Origin: Bremia lactucae
Lineage: Eukaryota; Oomycota; Peronosporomycetes; Peronosporales; Peronosporaceae
DNA: 64,000 nt
Assembly: GCF_004359215.1 (NCBI RefSeq)
Contig: NC_090611.1
Coordinates: 1,511,378 to 1,575,377 of the forward strand
Direction of reading: 5' to 3'
How positions within the stretch are numbered: position 1 is the stretch's first letter; each line of letters begins with the position of its first letter. Both the position numbers and the translations under genes were made by a program. The notes under the pieces were generated by a model that had not been told where the DNA came from, did not search any database, and saw nothing but the letters and a program-made list of their open reading frames with translations. Positions 54,681 to 64,000 of this stretch are shown here, in pieces.

Positions 54681-55490
54681 TATAATTCGTGGAAGGCTCA
54701 GGGGAAATCACTTGGTCGTGTTTTGCCGATCCCGGTCATGGTGCATTCAAACAAGTCAACCAACCAATACGATGTGGAATTCCTGTGCCGCTTTGAGCAA
54801 CATCTGATGTGGCGAAACTACGGTCGCAGGGACTTGAATTAGCTCGTTTGCGTGTGAGAGAAATCATGGGCGGTACTGTAACCCCTGTTCATCTGATCAC
54901 GCCGCTCCTGCTAGTCGGAGCGACAACGGTTCTCCTTCTCATAGGCAGACATCGAGCCCGGTACGTCGACGCGCAGCGCGTGGACCGGTTCCCAAGAGTC
55001 GAAGCACTTTAGGTTACCTTTTCACTGGACGAGGATTTGATGTTTATTTTGCACGGAGCGGCGGGCAACCAACCTTCCAACAAGGAAGCGTTGGTTCCAG
55101 CATAAACCATCAGTGCAGGTGGCGACCAGTAGGAGCGGCGATTTCGCCTACCTGCTCGCGGCAGCATTTCCCGCATCCATTCAGTCACAGGCGCTGAACG
55201 CTGCTGAACGACGGATCGGGGAATTCGAATGCGAAGTCTCACGACTGACTTCGGAACTTCACGATGTCCGCGCGAAGGATCGCCAGGATTACGAAAGCCG
55301 AAACTTTGGCTGGAGCTTTCGGAAGAGTTGATGCTGAGGAATTCACGTTACTTGTGTGATATTTCTCGCTCTCGAAGTCCGTATCGTGATCGGAGGAGTC
55401 ATTCGGCTGAAAGTTCTTCACCTTCCCCGTCTCCCTCACCAGATCGACGCTCGACTTACAGTCGGCGTCACCATCGGTCTCCTTAGACGG
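54680..55490 (+). CDS. A4 antisense frame: coiled-coil with SR-rich tail (broken)
   Basis: Plus-strand frames opposite to A4. The start runs out of the truncated LTR: GIYNSWKAQGKSLGRVLPIP, NQYDVEFLCRFEQH, then LARLRVREIMGGTVTPV after a stop, matching A3. 55113-55331 contains a probable coiled coil, ALNAAERRIGEFECEVSRLT to LHDVRAKDRQDYESR. A final frame to 55486 is an arginine-serine tail, ISRSRSPYRDRRSHSAESSS then PSPSPDRRSTYSRRHHRSP, like splicing-factor RS domains. At least three frame breaks. Function unknown. Confidence 0.45.
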
Positions 55491-55499
55491 ATGAGGGTA

Positions 55500-57002
55500 T
55501 GGTATATCGTTTTGATCAACAATATCGCTTCAAACGACCCACGTAAAATACGAGGTGCGTCTTCAAATACGGGGAAAGGGTAGCCTATAGTTTAGGTCTC
55601 CAACCTCTTCGACCATCGTAAAAGGCCCGATAGAAACGCGGCAATAATTTCGTGGTACTTCCAGGTAGCACAGAAATTGTATTCTAGGTAGAGTAGAAGT
55701 ACTTAATAGTACCTTTGTGCAACACTAAAGCAGTCATTGTTTTGCAACCATTTCAGTCCGCAATTTATTTTTGCTTTTCCTGTGCGCTTGCCATCGCGTC
55801 ACGAGATTTTCTTGTGATGGCTTATCGCTCATCCACATACCGTGGAGCCTCGCTCACGTTTTAGCATCAAAGTCGCCTATGGTACCGCCAAGAGGTCGGT
55901 CATAGGACGCAGTTGTGAATAACGAAACATCAATATGTTTAAGAGCACTGGCATTCCTTGCCGTGACCCCATACTGACCACTGCCAAATCGGCAGGTTCA
56001 CTAGAGCAAGTTTCTATCTTTGAGATGATACCCTCGCGGGACATCGTCATTTAGGCGAAATTGTTTCCTTCTTTCGCACCAAGCGAAGTGAGCCCCCCAC
56101 TAAGGCTCGGGATGCGCACAAATGAGACTGACGTCCGAGGATGGCGCAGTCCGTATATATAAAACGGTGTCTTACCCGTACTGGCGTGGACACTGTTATT
56201 TATATCGAACTTCACAAAGGGCAATTGATTGCTCCATTCTTTGGGAGTTGCTATAGTGCGTAAGGCACCTGCCACAACTTGCTCCATTCTTTAGAAGTTA
56301 ATAGTGCGTAAGACATCCGCCACGACCCGATTGGCACGTTCTGTTTGGCCATCGGTTTGGAAACGATCTGCGGTCGACATGTGGAGCTTGCTTAGCAGCT
56401 CGAACACATGTCACCAAAAGCCAGACGTAAAACGTGGTTCTCGGTCCGATACTATGGACTTGGGCATCCGTGTAGTCGGTAAACATGATTCAGGAACAAG
56501 AGAGCTGCAACCTTGCCTGTGATCAATGTTTAATGGTGCTTAAATGCACCATTTGCAGTCTGTCTACAAAGACGACGAGCCCCGTCCGACCCTTATGATC
56601 GGGCGGCATGTCAAACATGAAGTCCAGACTTACTGACTTCCAATAATCCGTTGGAATCGGTATCGGATTCAGTGGCGCACTGCTGGACGGTGCAGGCTTA
56701 ATGCGCTGACACTGTTCGCAAGAGCGAATATAGTTGGCCACCTATCTATATAGGTGTGGCCACCAAACTTCCTCTATCACCCGTAACAATGTCTTTTCAC
56801 GGCCCAGATGCCCACTAGATGGCACATCATGGAGCTCGTGAAGGATCATCAGCTTGAGATCTGTGTCATGAGGCACATAGCTTCTCAAGGGATAACAAGG
56901 TGACCGCTGCTGCCATAACAGGCCATCGCTGTAGCTAAAGCGACTTAGCCTAGCTTTCAGGTGCGACGGAAGGGAAACCTTTCGTCTACCGAAGTGATAC
57001 AA
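55500..57002 (-). pseudogene. A4 integrase remnant
   Basis: Zinc region (LHDVPSSGHLGREKTLLRVI; CEQCQRIKPAPSSS), core start SVSLDFMFDMPPDHKGRTGL with the first Asp, WSNQLPFVKFDINNSVHAST and TPFYIYGLRHPR. The C-terminal part (55500-55900) is heavily shifted. Parallel to A1 but with more of the core kept. Confidence 0.85.
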
Positions 57003-57142
57003 CAGCAGGCGAAAGTGATCGTCCTGACTGTAGCTCTTTTATATTTCAGAAGCTAATGAGCTCGTCACGTGGTATGCCTTCATGACTGCCAACGTTGACG
57101 GCTGAAATTGTGCTTTTGCACTAGACACACGTTCCTGGTGTC

Positions 57143-57620
57143 TTACCTCGAAGTCTGGTCTGCGCGATAACGTGCCAGCCAAGACATTCTACTTACCCGG
57201 CTTGTATTCAACTTAAATTTAAATTCAGAGAAGAATGTAAGCCATCTTGCCATTCTAGGCGAGAAGTGCGGTGAGTTGTAGCGGTCCGCAGTGATGCGAG
57301 ATCCATATAAACCGCAAATGGTTCGGTGTCCAACAGGTGCACTCGAATTTGACAAGAGCATACTTTATTAAAAGTAGCTCTTTGTCATGCACGGGTCATT
57401 CAGTTCCGCGGCTTTTAAAAGCCAGGACTGGTAAGAGATGACTCGGTCAATGCCGTCGTCATCTTTCTGCATGAGCGCGCTGCTGATTGCAAAATTGCTT
57501 GCATCGCAGATGACGCTAAAGGGCTTATCCGCGTCTGGCAATGACAAGACCGGTGCCTCTACAAGAGATTGATTCACTGATGTGAACGCATTATCTTGTT
57601 CTTTTAACCAAACCCATTTT
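57143..57620 (-). pseudogene. A4 RNase H
   Basis: PDADKPFSVICDASNFAISS, LMQKDDDGIDRVISYQSWLL and, shifted, the YTDH-equivalent region. A frameshift near 57365 breaks it. Confidence 0.82.
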
Positions 57621-57839
57621 GCGTTTTCTTACGGAGGTCAGACAATGGTTTAGTTCGCTCAGCATATTTTTGCTATACTTTTTCAAGTAAGTAGCGAGCC
57701 CTAGGACTTGGCGCAAATCCTTCACATGCCGTGGGATTGGCTATTCTTTACCCATTTTAACTTGTCTGGGTCTGCTCGTACACCATGTGTACCTTCGATG
57801 CAACCCAGCACAGGTATCTCAGGGAATTCTATGACGCAA

Positions 57840-58520
57840 CTTTTGCAAGTTGACGTACAATGGGACGTCCTTTAAAGTCTGCAACATAGCGTCTAAATGA
57901 CGCTTGTGCGGCTCTTTGCGCTCAGCCCGTCCTCGGCCCTACTATGCAAAAATACATCGTCATCCTCAATTTGATCAATTTTCATTTTTTATTCAAGTAA
58001 TGGGACGCGTAAGAACGGTGTTGAAGGATCACGTGAGCCACAACAAGGTTAAATGTCGCCGGTGCATTTTTCAAACCTTGGGGCATCACGAGACACTCCC
58101 AAAGCATACCACTTGGGGTGCTTACTGCCGTTTTGACTACATCGGACTCTCTCATGAGTACCGGCTATAAACCATCCTTTAAATCCAATGCGAAAAAGAT
58201 AGTTGACTTCCCATGGAGTTCAACAGAACATCTTTCCGCGGGATTGGCGTTTGCGACGGTATGGTCGCCGTGTTCAGCTTATTGTAAGCGTGAACCACGC
58301 GCCACCCACCTGTGGCCTTACGCGCACAGAAGGTCGGGCTGCAGTGAGGCGATTTGCTCTCACGCACATGTCCCGCCTTGGCTCGCTTGTCAAAGAACAC
58401 ATCAATAAAATCGACTTTTTTTTCGGCAACGGCCATTGCCTGGTCACACAATACTTGGTGCCAGGTTCGGAGGACTATCTCGTGTCCGATGCCCCTATCT
58501 GCTGGTAGGCAGCTCGGCAC
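57840..58520 (-). pseudogene. A4 reverse transcriptase
   Basis: 58179-58520 carries GHEIVLRTWHQVLCDQAMAV, SPTFCARKATGGWRVVHAYN, TPIPRKDVLLNSMGS. The palm downstream is frameshifted; the usual YFDD region is disrupted by an inserted stretch near 57960-57995. Confidence 0.82.
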
Positions 58521-58547
58521 TTATTCTGGGAACACATCGCAATTTTT

Positions 58548-59640
58548 TTACGGAACCTCAAAGAACGGACTGTCGCTTAAGGCATCCCAGCCTTGAGCAG
58601 CGAACCGTTTCTTTTTGTCCGTTTCTAGGACGCTCTCGTCCATCGTGAACGATGAGCAACAATCCACTAAGTTCTCTTCTGGAACTGGTGTGACTGTTTT
58701 GTTGATCTTTCCTTCCTTTAATTCGGCAAAGAACAGATCCCACGACATATCCAGGAGTTTAAATGTCTCCTTGGCAGATGTAAAGACTTACCGGAGCACC
58801 TCAACTGAGGATGCCTCCGCAATTTCGTCTTTGACGGCCTCGAACACCTCGTTCGAAGGCTTGTCCTCTTAAATTGGGACCGATCCAAAGGGGTCTCGTT
58901 TTGACGTGCCTTTAATTGTCCTAATCTGTCGGATGCTTGTTCTCCGAGTAACCACGACGAGCGGATGCAGTTGCTCTCCTGGCTAACGCACCCCCTTCCA
59001 ACCGTACCAGGCTCTAAACTTTGTGCCAATTCATGCGACGCTTGATGACTTCCTGTCAGTTCGCCGTCCACTGCCACAGGCTTTCGGCTCTGTGCAGGAT
59101 ATTCGGACGCATGATTACTTGTCATCGTCATTTTTACCACCCTAGTCTCCACGAGCTGCGTAGAAATTGGTGACGTTTGACACCCGTTAAACGCACCCTC
59201 AACTGTGTTCGACACAACATCAGCTGCATAGGCCTCTCGCAGGACCTCACCTCATTCGTTCCGGTGTCCTGCGTAGAGCTCGCAATTGTGCGTGAACGCC
59301 AGATTATTCATGGTTGGTGTCTTGCCAACCATAGCATGCCCAGGATGAAGTCATACGGACTCTCCATACGTAGCACTGTAGACATCTCTTTACAAGTGAA
59401 GTCACTACAGCTGGCAGGTCTTTCAAATGTACTTCTTAGCGAGTACTATGAAATTGGAATTATTTCAATTTAGAGAAGTACCAAGCGAGTTCTACTTGAA
59501 CCCCCTCAGAGTTTACGAGCGCGCCGTTTGCTAGAATAATGTCGCCACTTCTCGCTTGCCATTCTGGCAAAGCGACTAAAACATCACCGGTCTCTGTTTT
59601 AGAGTCGTGATTTTTGTAAAATTTTGTGATGCAACTGAAT
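58548..59640 (-). pseudogene. A4 protease and pol linker
   Basis: The protease end reads SPYDFILGMLWLARHQP near 59350, and further upstream LVALPEWQARSGDIILANGA. The catalytic DSG was not found. 58718-59215 is a 165-codon linker frame with no known domain, and 58548-58748 leads toward RT. Confidence 0.65.
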
Positions 59641-59852
59641 CCACTTGGAGGGTCATCACATGGTCATAGCCTCGTACTCGAGAGCTATAGACGAGCAGGT
59701 TAAAGGTCCGAAATTTCGAGACCTCAGGGACTATGCTACCAATTCGTTCGGTAACTCTGAACTTAGGGGTAGCTTCCGAGTCCGCGTCATTAGGGCATCC
59801 CGCCCCTACTGCGCCGCTGCATTTCCCGACCCCTCAGCGGTCGATGCAGAAC

Positions 59853-60156
59853 TCACGCGTCTCGCACGCTGTTTCGGGTTCTTACCATCAACCATTGAAT
59901 AAAGGGTCCTCTTGCTGGCGTCTTAGCCCAGCAGGGACTGGAATAACAGCGAGCCATCATATGACCGCGCTTGCCGCAATTGTAGCAAATTACATCTGCA
60001 TTGCCCAACTCCATGGGAGTGGCATCAGACCTCTTGGCCGACGGCTTAAACCAAGCTGTCGCCGAGGCACTGTTGAATAATTGCTCCTCAACTAAGGCAA
60101 CTAAGGCAATTTGGATTGCCCCTTCCATCGTCGACGGCACCTTTCTAAAAAGGGCC
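59853..60156 (-). pseudogene. A4 gag C-terminus with zinc knuckle
   Basis: STMEGAIQIALVALVEEQLF, SASATAWFKPSAKRSDA, PMELGNADVICYNCGKRGHM MARC region: an intact CCHC knuckle (C-x2-C-x4-H-x4-C). Upstream of 60157 the frame runs into A5 sequence and is not gag. Confidence 0.85.
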
Positions 60157-60199
60157 TGCACTAGCCAGCGCAGACGACGAGACAACATTCGTAAATGTT

Positions 60200-60550
60200 G
60201 CTGTCTCCATGTTGTGAGCAATAGAGAAGTTTGGATGGGCAATAATGCGTCATCATCCTTCCTCATTGGCTCGTTGTCCGCATCACTACTATGAGGTGAC
60301 GGAAACGGTGTCGACTCATTGCAGTCGACAATGAGCGACAGATCAACATCCTCACTGTTAAAGGGGATGGATGCTTAAGCCCCGTTAATGCGACAGCAGC
60401 AGTAGCTATCGATGTTTCGACTAAGGCATTGGACGCTGCCGGTGTGCTAACGCGGCGCATGCGCTTAGCACGAGGTTGAAATGGCGTCTTCGCAGACGAC
60501 CCACCAACGTGGCCCCTTTAACGTGGCCTTTGGCGCCGTATATGTAAACA
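60200..60550 (-). CDS. A5 antisense frame fragment
   Basis: Minus strand, pieces of the Ala-rich N-terminal part of the family A antisense protein: STPAASNALVETSIATAAVA and LTGLKHPSPL, with a shift before DPSL-equivalent sequence. Truncated at the A4 junction. Confidence 0.45.
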
Positions 60551-60659
60551 CAGGTCGCTAGAGTGACTGAGAGAACGAGCGGCGTGTTAAGCAGCTCGCA
60601 GTCCCTCCTCCCTCTTTAACAAATTTTAAAATGTAAATTCGTTCTTGAAGGGAGGAAGG

Positions 60660-61195
60660 TTTAACGGGCTTAAGTTGCCCTAATGCTACACAACCCCGCT
60701 ATGTACACTTGGTGTACTTAAGGAGATGGCCAATTACTTAAATAAAGTAATTAGATCCACCACTCGAGTGTAGTTCACATTGTGACTAACTCTTGTGTAT
60801 GTGATGCAAATAGGTGCATTCACATTAGGAAGTATGACGCATAGCGTCATCCGATACGCGAGATATCTAGAAAGTTACGCTCGCCATACATAATAATGTT
60901 ATCTACAGAGATGACATTTATGATTGGTAAAATAGGTATTTATATTTTAGACGATTAAATGTAAATCAGTCTGAAAACTACTTCTTACTTAGTAAGTGCG
61001 CACGAGGAGCCGAATTATTGCCATTATTGCTCCGGTGACGACACTTAACTAGATAAGTTAGCGCGTTGAGTAAGATCGCTAAAGCGCCCATCACAACTAT
61101 GACACTGCACGCAAGAGACGACGGTCTAACCGCTTCCTCGTGCTAGGGTGTGTGTCTAAGTAGATCGTAACCGCATTCAGACGTGCCCGCCTACG
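60660..61195 (+). repeat. LTR-A copy 6, 3' LTR of A5
   Basis: Plus orientation, start mutated to TTTAACGGGC, end GCCCGCCTACG. Preceded by a polypurine tract. Confidence 0.87.
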
Positions 61196-61632
61196 AGTAC
61201 CAAAAAAGTTATTTATTATACATTGCTTTGTATCGTTCGTAAAGCACAAATTAATATGTTGGCGTACTCATTTAATAAGATTATAACTCATTTACGAAGC
61301 ATGAAGATACTATCATACACTTTTAAGTCGAGCTCACCGATGACACCTCGTGGTAGTACATTAGCCGTCGCTACCGATAAAAGCATTTGTAGGGGCTTTT
61401 AATTACAGGAATAACATACTGAGACTCCTAACTGGTACATCCCCTATGTCGTTACATTGGGATGCTAGTAAGGAAATCAAAGCGTAATTTGTCAAAACAT
61501 AAGCATAATCATCGCGCTCTTTCGCACCAAGTGCCTTACCTCACTAAGACTCGGGCTACGTACAAATAAGAGTTGTAACAACGCATGCGCAGTCTGTTGA
61601 TTTGAATCGGTATACAGCCCGTACTGACGTAG
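61196..61632. other. Mixed region with family A integrase fragment
   Basis: 61520-61632 resembles A4 56070-56190 (CTTTCGCACCAAG...ACTAAG) and is cut by LTR-B at 61633. The preceding 300 nt is unrecognised. Confidence 0.5.
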
Positions 61633-61759
61633 TGTAACGGGGTGTATCGTTACATGAAATTAACAATAAAAGATTGTTAATTAATATTATCCAAAAGGTA
61701 GATAATATTTGGAGGAAATTACTTTAAATAGTAATTTCCTGAATTCTTATCCATAAATA
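61633..61759 (+). repeat. LTR-B fragment at the assembly gap
   Basis: TGTAACGGGGTGTATCGTTA onward in plus orientation, cut by the gap after 127 nt. Confidence 0.85.
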
Positions 61760-61859
61760 NNNNNNNNNNNNNNNNNNNNNNNNNNNNNNNNNNNNNNNNN
61801 NNNNNNNNNNNNNNNNNNNNNNNNNNNNNNNNNNNNNNNNNNNNNNNNNNNNNNNNNNN
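61760..61859. other. Assembly gap of 100 N
   Basis: Exactly 100 N, so probably a placeholder of unknown true length. Confidence 0.99.
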
Positions 61860-63447
61860 CTTGAATACTTCAAAGGAACGCTGGCAATCAGCGTTCCATT
61901 GCCATTTCTCCTCTTTTTTCAAGAGACGAGAGAGATGAACTGTCATCTCTGCATAATTGTGAGAGTACTTCAGCAAGTACGCCGCTAAATCAAGGAACTT
62001 TCTAAGTTTCTTGACATCGACTGGAACTGGCCAGTCGGTGATTACCTGGATCTTTTCGGGATCAGAGCGCACGCCGTGTTTACCGACGATGCATCCAAGA
62101 AGTGGTGTTTCGCTTGCAGCGAATATTCACTTCTTGAGATTTGCGTACAACTTATGCTTTCGCATAGGTGTAAGAACTGACGAACGTGTGTTTTATGAGC
62201 TTCCAAGTTCGTATTTCCATCCATGCTATGGTTGAATGCATCGTCGAAATAACTCGATGCAATTTTTCGCACCAGATTTAACAGATTAGTTATGCATCTG
62301 TTGAATGTTGCAGGGACGTTACTAAGCCCCTGTGGCATTACTAGACATTCCCAGAGCATCCCACTGGGAGTGATCACTGCTGTGTACGGGATGTCCCGTT
62401 CACGCATAAGGATCTTATAAAATCCATCCATCAGATCCATAGACGAAAAGATGGTATATCATCAATAATTACGTCTTTTCTAGAAATCGGCGCTTGAGCC
62501 GGTACCGTTGCAGGATTTAGTTGGTTTTGAATGCGTGTACTATCCGCCACCCTCCTGTGGCCTTTCGCACACAGAAGGTCGGAGAGCTATGTGGGGAGAT
62601 TGACTCCCTCGCATGACCTGCTTTTAATCGATCGATAAAGAATTTATCGATCTCAAGTACTTGTTCACGAGGCAGTGCCACTGCTTCATGACATAGTACT
62701 TCGAGCCCGATGTAAGCTCGATCTCATGTCGAGTGCCTTTATTCTTAGGCAACTCGCATGGAACTGTTTCAGGGATTACATCCCTGAATTCAATCAAATC
62801 CTTATATAAAGGATTTGTCTTAAGTGACTCCCAGGATTGAGTAGTATATCTCTCAATCCGAGTCTTCACATCGAGGACACTTTCGTCCATCAATGAGCTG
62901 CTAAGAACCCGTTCGTTCTCTGCAAATTTACCGCTGACCGAATATCGGTTACGTATTCGTCACAGAGGACAAATACGCAGATCTGCTTGATTCTACCACG
63001 ATGCAGATCTCATAAGAACCGCTTGGGTTCTAGAGTGGGTAATTGAGTTATCTCCGAAGTTAACTTCGGGGGCGCACATAAATCAAGAGTATAAGCGCCT
63101 AATCTTGATCCGTCATAAACCAAGGCATTCAATGTCTCGGTTTCTTCCTGGGATTTATCCACAGGCTGCCCGAGGAATCAATCCTTCGGGATGCTGAAGT
63201 CTAGTCATCTTCAGCATTAACTATTTGTGGAGATTTCTCCTTAAGCACGTGCGGACTTATTCTCTCAACGTCTTCCGACTGTGATTGCGCTATCACAGTC
63301 GGGTCCGCTACGGTCGACTCACGACTCGACCTAGGATAAACGTGTTGTCCATTTTGGACAACAGGTTTCTTCCTTGAATGTCGCCCGCTAGACGTACATT
63401 CATCTCTCAATCCACTCGACTTCTTCGAGTGGATTGAGAGATGAATG
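61860..63447 (-). mobile_element. Gypsy family B element B4, pol fragment
   Basis: Minus-strand pol sequence close to B1: RT (62042-62893, with MDLMDGFYKILMRERDIPYT and SSYFDDAFNHS, SSWESLKTNPLYKDLIEF-type segment) and linker (63201-63458). RT is split by a frameshift at about 62440, as in B1. It ends at a fold-back palindrome at 63397-63447. Confidence 0.85.
63397..63447. repeat. Perfect 51-nt fold-back palindrome
   Basis: Left arm CATTCATCTCTCAATCCACT + CGA and right arm are 23 nt each, exact inverted copies, with loop CTTCT. In B1 and B2 only the inner CCACTCGA / TCGAGTGG part exists, and the sequence then continues differently. The outer right arm is a new inverted copy of the left. Confidence 0.9.
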
Positions 63448-64000
63448 TCTGGGAACACATCGCAATTTTTTTACGGAACCTCAAAGAACGGACTGTCGCT
63501 TAAGGCATCCCAGCCTTGAGCAGCAAACCGTTTTTTTTTGTCCGTTTCTAGGACGCTCTCGTCCATCGTGAACGATGAGCAACTGGTGTGACTATTTTGT
63601 TGATCTTTCCTTCCTTTAATTCGGCAAAAAACAGATCCCACGACATATCCAGGAGTTTAACTGTCTCCTTGGTAGATTTAAAGACTTACCGGAGCCCCTC
63701 AACTGAAGATGCCTCCGCAATTTCGTCTTTGACGGCCTCGAACACCTCGTTCGAAGGCTTGTCCTCTTAAATTGGGACCGAACCAAAGGGGTCTCGTTTT
63801 GACGTGCCTTTAATTGTCCTAATCTGTCGGATGCTTGTTCTCCGAGTAACCACAACGAGCGGATGCAGTTGCTCTCCTGGCTAACGCACCCCCTTCCAAC
63901 CGCACCAGGCTCTAAACTTTGTGCCAATTCATGCGACGCTTGATGACTTCCTGTCAGTTCGCCGTCCACTGCCACAGGCTTTCGGCTCTGTGCAGGATAT
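63448..64000 (-). mobile_element. Family A protease-linker fragment
   Basis: Nearly the same as 58524-59100, including the frame at 63616-63975 (ASHELAQSLEPGAVGRGC). It has a 27-nt deletion near 63585 between short AAC repeats. Directly joined to the palindrome; continues beyond the window. Confidence 0.85.

Larger units (their letters stand above)
54317..60156 (-). mobile_element. Gypsy family A element A4
   Basis: Minus-strand element: partial 3' LTR, antisense frame, integrase, RNase H, RT, protease and gag with zinc knuckle. At about 60157 it stops at a head-to-head junction with the 3' end of another family A copy (A5). The 5' LTR is missing. Confidence 0.88.
60157..61195 (+). mobile_element. 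Gypsy family A element A5, 3' end only, inverted against A4
   Basis: 3' end of a plus-strand element: antisense-frame region on the minus strand (60157-60550), polypurine tract GAAGGGAGGAAGG (60647-60659) and LTR. It meets A4 gag head-to-head at about 60157. Confidence 0.8.

Noticed and set aside
1..64000. CRISPR arrays, rRNA and tRNA genes
   Set aside because: No regularly spaced repeats and no tRNA-like or rRNA sequence noticed on either strand; a tRNAscan or Rfam search was not possible here.

Overview
The window is eukaryotic and looks like a repeat-rich oomycete genome (Phytophthora or downy-mildew type, Peronosporaceae). Three things point there: very short GT-AG introns (50-127 nt) with CTAA(C/T)-like branch points; a small secreted protein with a signal peptide, an RxLR-like RYLK and an EER motif; and many degraded Ty3/gypsy chromovirus-type LTR elements with one Ty1/copia element. 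No gene here identifies the species.

Layout. 1-7914 is a repeat zone: LTR-A solo LTRs at both ends in opposite orientation, a decayed Ty1/copia element (about 1617-5625) and a non-LTR (LINE) 3' remnant (about 5636-6180). 9088-21388 is a gene island: a pseudogenised SLC35C2-like transporter with an internal inversion, a PAAF1-like proteasome-associated WD40 gene with three introns, N-myristoyltransferase, a truncated gypsy element (A1), an 82-residue COA5/PET191-like twin-CX9C protein split by a 50-nt intron, and a bacterial-type glycyl-tRNA synthetase with one intron. 21934-29560 is a nearly full-length gypsy element (B1). 30000-30425 encodes the RYLK-EER effector candidate. From 32140 to the end the window is almost entirely nested and recombined gypsy elements of three families: A (LTRs at 32140, 54317 and 60660), B (41121-47128 and 61633-63447) and C (34509-41120 and 47314-53173), plus one 100-N assembly gap.

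The host genes are housekeeping: mitochondrial copper/COX assembly, mitochondrial-type translation, protein N-myristoylation and proteasome regulation. They do not form an operon-like unit. The transposon copies all carry breaks and none looks autonomous.

The most unusual feature is shared by all three gypsy families. The 3' end of the element, between the integrase C-terminus/chromodomain and the 3' LTR, carries reading frames on the opposite strand. They start near the 3' LTR and run back over the chromodomain and linker. Their products look alike: an Ala-rich and acidic N-terminal part (A and B), a coiled-coil segment and a basic or SR-rich tail. Between the two B copies, substitutions in the overlap fall most often at third positions of the antisense frame and least often at the wobble positions of the sense frame. 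This geometry resembles the antisense genes of some retroviruses and plant Tat-lineage retrotransposons, and is my main candidate for an undescribed system.
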